Positions 52,511 through 54,495 of a DNA stretch of 54,495 bases are shown piece by piece. The notes beneath the pieces are model-generated. The model was not told the DNA's origin, made no database searches, and was given only the letters and a program-made list of their open reading frames with translations. Every line of letters starts with the position of its first letter. Positions within the stretch are counted from its first letter, which is position 1. Source of the DNA: RGIG5612 sp045616165 (GTDB lineage Bacteria; Bacillota; Clostridia; Lachnospirales; Lachnospiraceae); contig JAZLGF010000019.1 of NCBI GenBank assembly GCA_045616165.1, positions 1-54,495 on the forward strand, in the 5' to 3' direction. A program made the position numbers and the translations under genes.

Positions 52511-54279
52511 TGTTTTATCCACAAGAGTTAATTGACCAAGTTATTGATGCAAATAATATCGTTGATGTTGTTGGTAGCTATGTGAAGTTGACGAAAAAAG
52601 GCTCCACATATTTTGGCTTGTGTCCGTTTCATAATGAAAAGACTCCCTCGTTTTCTGTTACAGATAATGGCAATAAACAAATGTATTATTGCTTTGGATG
52701 TCATAAAGGTGGAAATGTTTTAACTTTCGTAATGAAGTATGAAAATATTTCATACACAGATGCACTTAAAGGGCTTGCTAGCAGAGTAGGAATTGCACTT
52801 CCTGAACCTGAATATTCAAAAGAGGAATCTGCAAAAGCAAAAAAGCGTGAACGTATTCTTGCAATAAATAAAGATGCCGCAACTTATTTTTATCATTTGC
52901 TCCAATCAGACCGTGGTAGCATCGGACTAAAATATTTAAGAGATCGTGGGCTTACAGATGAGGTAATAAAAAATTATGGGCTTGGTTTTTCTGATAAGTA
53001 TCGCGATGACCTTTATAAGTTCTTAAAGGGTAAAGGTTATACTGATGAAGAAATTAATGATTCTCAGTTAGCTGTTTTTAAAAATAATGATGTACATGAT
53101 TTCTTTTGGAATAGAGTTATGTTTCCAATCATGGATGTTAGAAATAAAGTTATTGGTTTTGGTGGCCGTGTTATGGGAGAGGGAGAACCGAAATATTTAA
53201 ACTCTCTTGAAACGGATTGTTTCATTAAACGTCGCACTTTGTACGGACTTAATGTTGCAAAAAAATATAAAGGGAAATCTCTTATTTTATGCGAAGGATA
53301 CATGGATGTAATTAGTTTGCATCAAGCAGGATTTACAAATGCAGTTGCTTCTCTTGGTACAGCTTTTACTGATGGACATGCATCTACTTTGAAAAGATAT
53401 ACAGATAGTGTTTATATTTCGTATGATTCTGACGGCGCAGGAAGAGATGCTGCTCTTAGAGCAATTCCAAAATTAAGAGATGTTGGTATTGCAGTTAAGG
53501 TAGTTGATCTTTCACCATATAAAGATCCAGATGAACTTATAAAAGCAAAAGGCACAGATGCTTTTAAAGAATGCTTGAAAAATGCGAAAAATAGTTTAAT
53601 ATTTGAGATAGAGTATTTAAAAGAATCATTCGATTTATCTGACCCGGATGATAAAACAAAATTTGATAATGAAGTAGCAAGAAGACTTAGCTTTTTTGAT
53701 GATAGTTTAGAACGTGAAAATTATGTGCGTGTTGTTGCTTCAAATTTTAACATTGATTATTCTATGCTTAAAGATAAAGCGCTTAAGCTTTCTCTTAGCA
53801 ATGGTGATATAAAACATTTTGAGCCTGTTAGGCATATTGAAAAAAAGAAGGATAAAAGTTTTGATGCTTTAGGTAAGTGTCAAAAATTAGTGCTTTCTTA
53901 TATGGTTAAGGTTCCATCATTTTATGATAAGATTTCTCAAGTGATTGATGAAAACGATTTTACCTTACAACCATATGATGTAATTGCATGTATGCTTTTT
54001 GAACAATTAAGTCAGGGCAAAATAAATGAGAATAATATTATTAATGCTTTTGAGGATACTGATGCGCAAGAAGAAGCGGCTGATATTTTAGAATTTAGGA
54101 TTGAGGATGAATTATCTGATGATGAAATTCGAAAAGCAATCAATGACTGCATTATTCGTATTAAAAATAACAGCATAGAAATTAAACTCAATAATGAAGA
54201 CGATATAAATACAATTATTGAGTTGAAAAAAGAACAGGAAAAGTTGCAAAAATTTAATATTTTCGGGAGGGAAAATTAA
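52510..54279 (+). CDS. dnaG: DNA primase DnaG
   Basis: Makes RNA primers for lagging-strand synthesis. Start ATG 52510 overlaps the dgt stop (TGATG) and gives the standard N-terminus FYPQELIDQV; the frame from TTG 52498 adds four residues only. 589 aa. CHC2 zinc ribbon: CPFH...CFGC (about 39-64). Toprim core: LCEGYMDVI (about 262-270) and SYDSDGAGRDAA. C-terminal helicase-binding domain from about 440. Its stop overlaps the next start (TAATG), the macromolecular-synthesis order dnaG-rpoD. Confidence 0.96.
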   Translation: MFYPQELIDQVIDANNIVDVVGSYVKLTKKGSTYFGLCPFHNEKTPSFSVTDNGNKQMYYCFGCHKGGNVLTFVMKYENISYTDALKGLASRVGIALPEPEYSKEESAKAKKRERILAINKDAATYFYHLLQSDRGSIGLKYLRDRGLTDEVIKNYGLGFSDKYRDDLYKFLKGKGYTDEEINDSQLAVFKNNDVHDFFWNRVMFPIMDVRNKVIGFGGRVMGEGEPKYLNSLETDCFIKRRTLYGLNVAKKYKGKSLILCEGYMDVISLHQAGFTNAVASLGTAFTDGHASTLKRYTDSVYISYDSDGAGRDAALRAIPKLRDVGIAVKVVDLSPYKDPDELIKAKGTDAFKECLKNAKNSLIFEIEYLKESFDLSDPDDKTKFDNEVARRLSFFDDSLERENYVRVVASNFNIDYSMLKDKALKLSLSNGDIKHFEPVRHIEKKKDKSFDALGKCQKLVLSYMVKVPSFYDKISQVIDENDFTLQPYDVIACMLFEQLSQGKINENNIINAFEDTDAQEEAADILEFRIEDELSDDEIRKAINDCIIRIKNNSIEIKLNNEDDINTIIELKKEQEKLQKFNIFGREN

Positions 54280-54495
54280 TGGCAGCAAAAAAAGAAACAA
54301 AAGTAACTAAGAAGGCAGCTCCAGCTAAGAAGGCAGCTCCAGCTAAGAAGGCAGCTCCAGCTAAGAAGGCAGCTCCAGCTAAGAAAGCAGCTCCAGCTAA
54401 GAAAGCAGCTCCAGCTAAGAAGGCAGCTCCAGCTAAGAAAGCAGCTCCAGCTAAGAAAGCAGCTCCAGCTAAGAAAGCAGCTCCAGCTAAGAAGG
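54279..54495 (+). CDS. rpoD: start of probable RNA polymerase sigma factor RpoD with KKAAPA repeats (partial)
   Basis: The ATG at 54279 shares one base with the dnaG stop and follows GGGAGG. The visible 72 codons read AAKKETKVT and then an uninterrupted run of the six-residue unit KKAAPA to the window end. No sigma domain is visible, so the rpoD call rests on the position after dnaG, nearly universal for the primary sigma factor in Firmicutes. Lys/Ala/Pro repeats resemble histone-H1-like tails and could bind DNA or RNA. A separate small histone-like protein is the alternative. Confidence 0.55.
   Translation, partial: MAAKKETKVTKKAAPAKKAAPAKKAAPAKKAAPAKKAAPAKKAAPAKKAAPAKKAAPAKKAAPAKKAAPAKK
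54309..54495 (+). repeat. 18-bp in-frame tandem repeat, at least ten copies
   Basis: The unit AAGAAGGCAGCTCCAGCT repeats from 54309 to the window end, ten full copies plus part of an eleventh. The only visible variation is AAG/AAA in the second Lys codon. Near-perfect nucleotide identity suggests recent expansion and possible copy-number variation between strains. Confidence 0.95.

Overview
The window is a dense, low-GC, almost entirely co-directional stretch of chromosomal housekeeping genes. Gene content and order point to a Gram-positive anaerobe of the class Clostridia, probably Lachnospiraceae-like: PrkC/PP2C with rsgA and rpe, an mraZ-led division cluster, CIRCE-groESL, the dgt-dnaG-rpoD order, and a GGGtGRT protein next to a NifU-like scaffold. 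This assignment is an inference from protein families and synteny; there is no rRNA in the window. About 43 protein genes are supported. I see no tRNA, rRNA, CRISPR array, insertion sequence or prophage.

Layout. 1-612: no gene; a tandem array of about 62-bp hairpin units, then a GC-rich structured block, then a promoter that sits almost on the first start codon. 613-4279: an ABC ATPase and a large FtsX-type permease. 4358-18229: ftsK, priA, def, fmt, rsmB, rlmN, PP2C phosphatase, prkC, rsgA, rpe and pfkA, tightly packed and often overlapping, linking DNA translocation, replication restart, translation initiation and ribosome maturation, Ser/Thr signalling and glycolysis. 18234-18387: copy 1 of a dispersed structured repeat, between pfkA and the convergent queA. 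19600-27253: leuS, a CorC-type CBS protein, ychF, lgt and an ABC exporter, followed by copy 2 of the repeat. 27471-36929: the division and cell-wall cluster, starting with a promoter and four MraZ-type operator repeats (mraZ, rsmH, ftsL-like, PBP, mraY, murD, ftsW, a short ftsQ-like gene, ftsZ) and closed by a strong terminator. 36945-39852: an OGG-type glycosylase, then CIRCE-controlled groES-groEL. 39888-41807: a monocistronic polytopic membrane protein. 41847-47146: a six-gene operon (IMP dehydrogenase of the Tritrichomonas type, free-Met-R-sulfoxide reductase, dUTPase, NifU-like scaffold, GGGtGRT protein, MtaA/UroD-family protein) with its own promoter and terminator. 47178-49454: a large LytR-CpsA-Psr protein on the minus strand. 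49598-49981: an orphan RelB-like antitoxin behind a 21-bp tandem repeat. 50076-end: upp, an uncharacterised membrane protein, dgt, dnaG and the start of a gene, probably rpoD, whose N-terminus is a long run of KKAAPA repeats.

The points most worth following up are the 62-bp hairpin array, the 145-bp dispersed repeat (137 of 145 positions identical), a recurrent leaderless-start architecture at four genes, the MraZ operator array, a POTRA-less FtsQ in a cluster lacking several mur genes, the IMPDH whose catalytic residues fall at the same numbers as in the protist Tritrichomonas foetus, the poorly understood scaffold/GGGtGRT/methyltransferase-like module, and the KKAAPA extension on the gene after dnaG. 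Several start codons were chosen from the ribosome-binding site rather than the longest frame.
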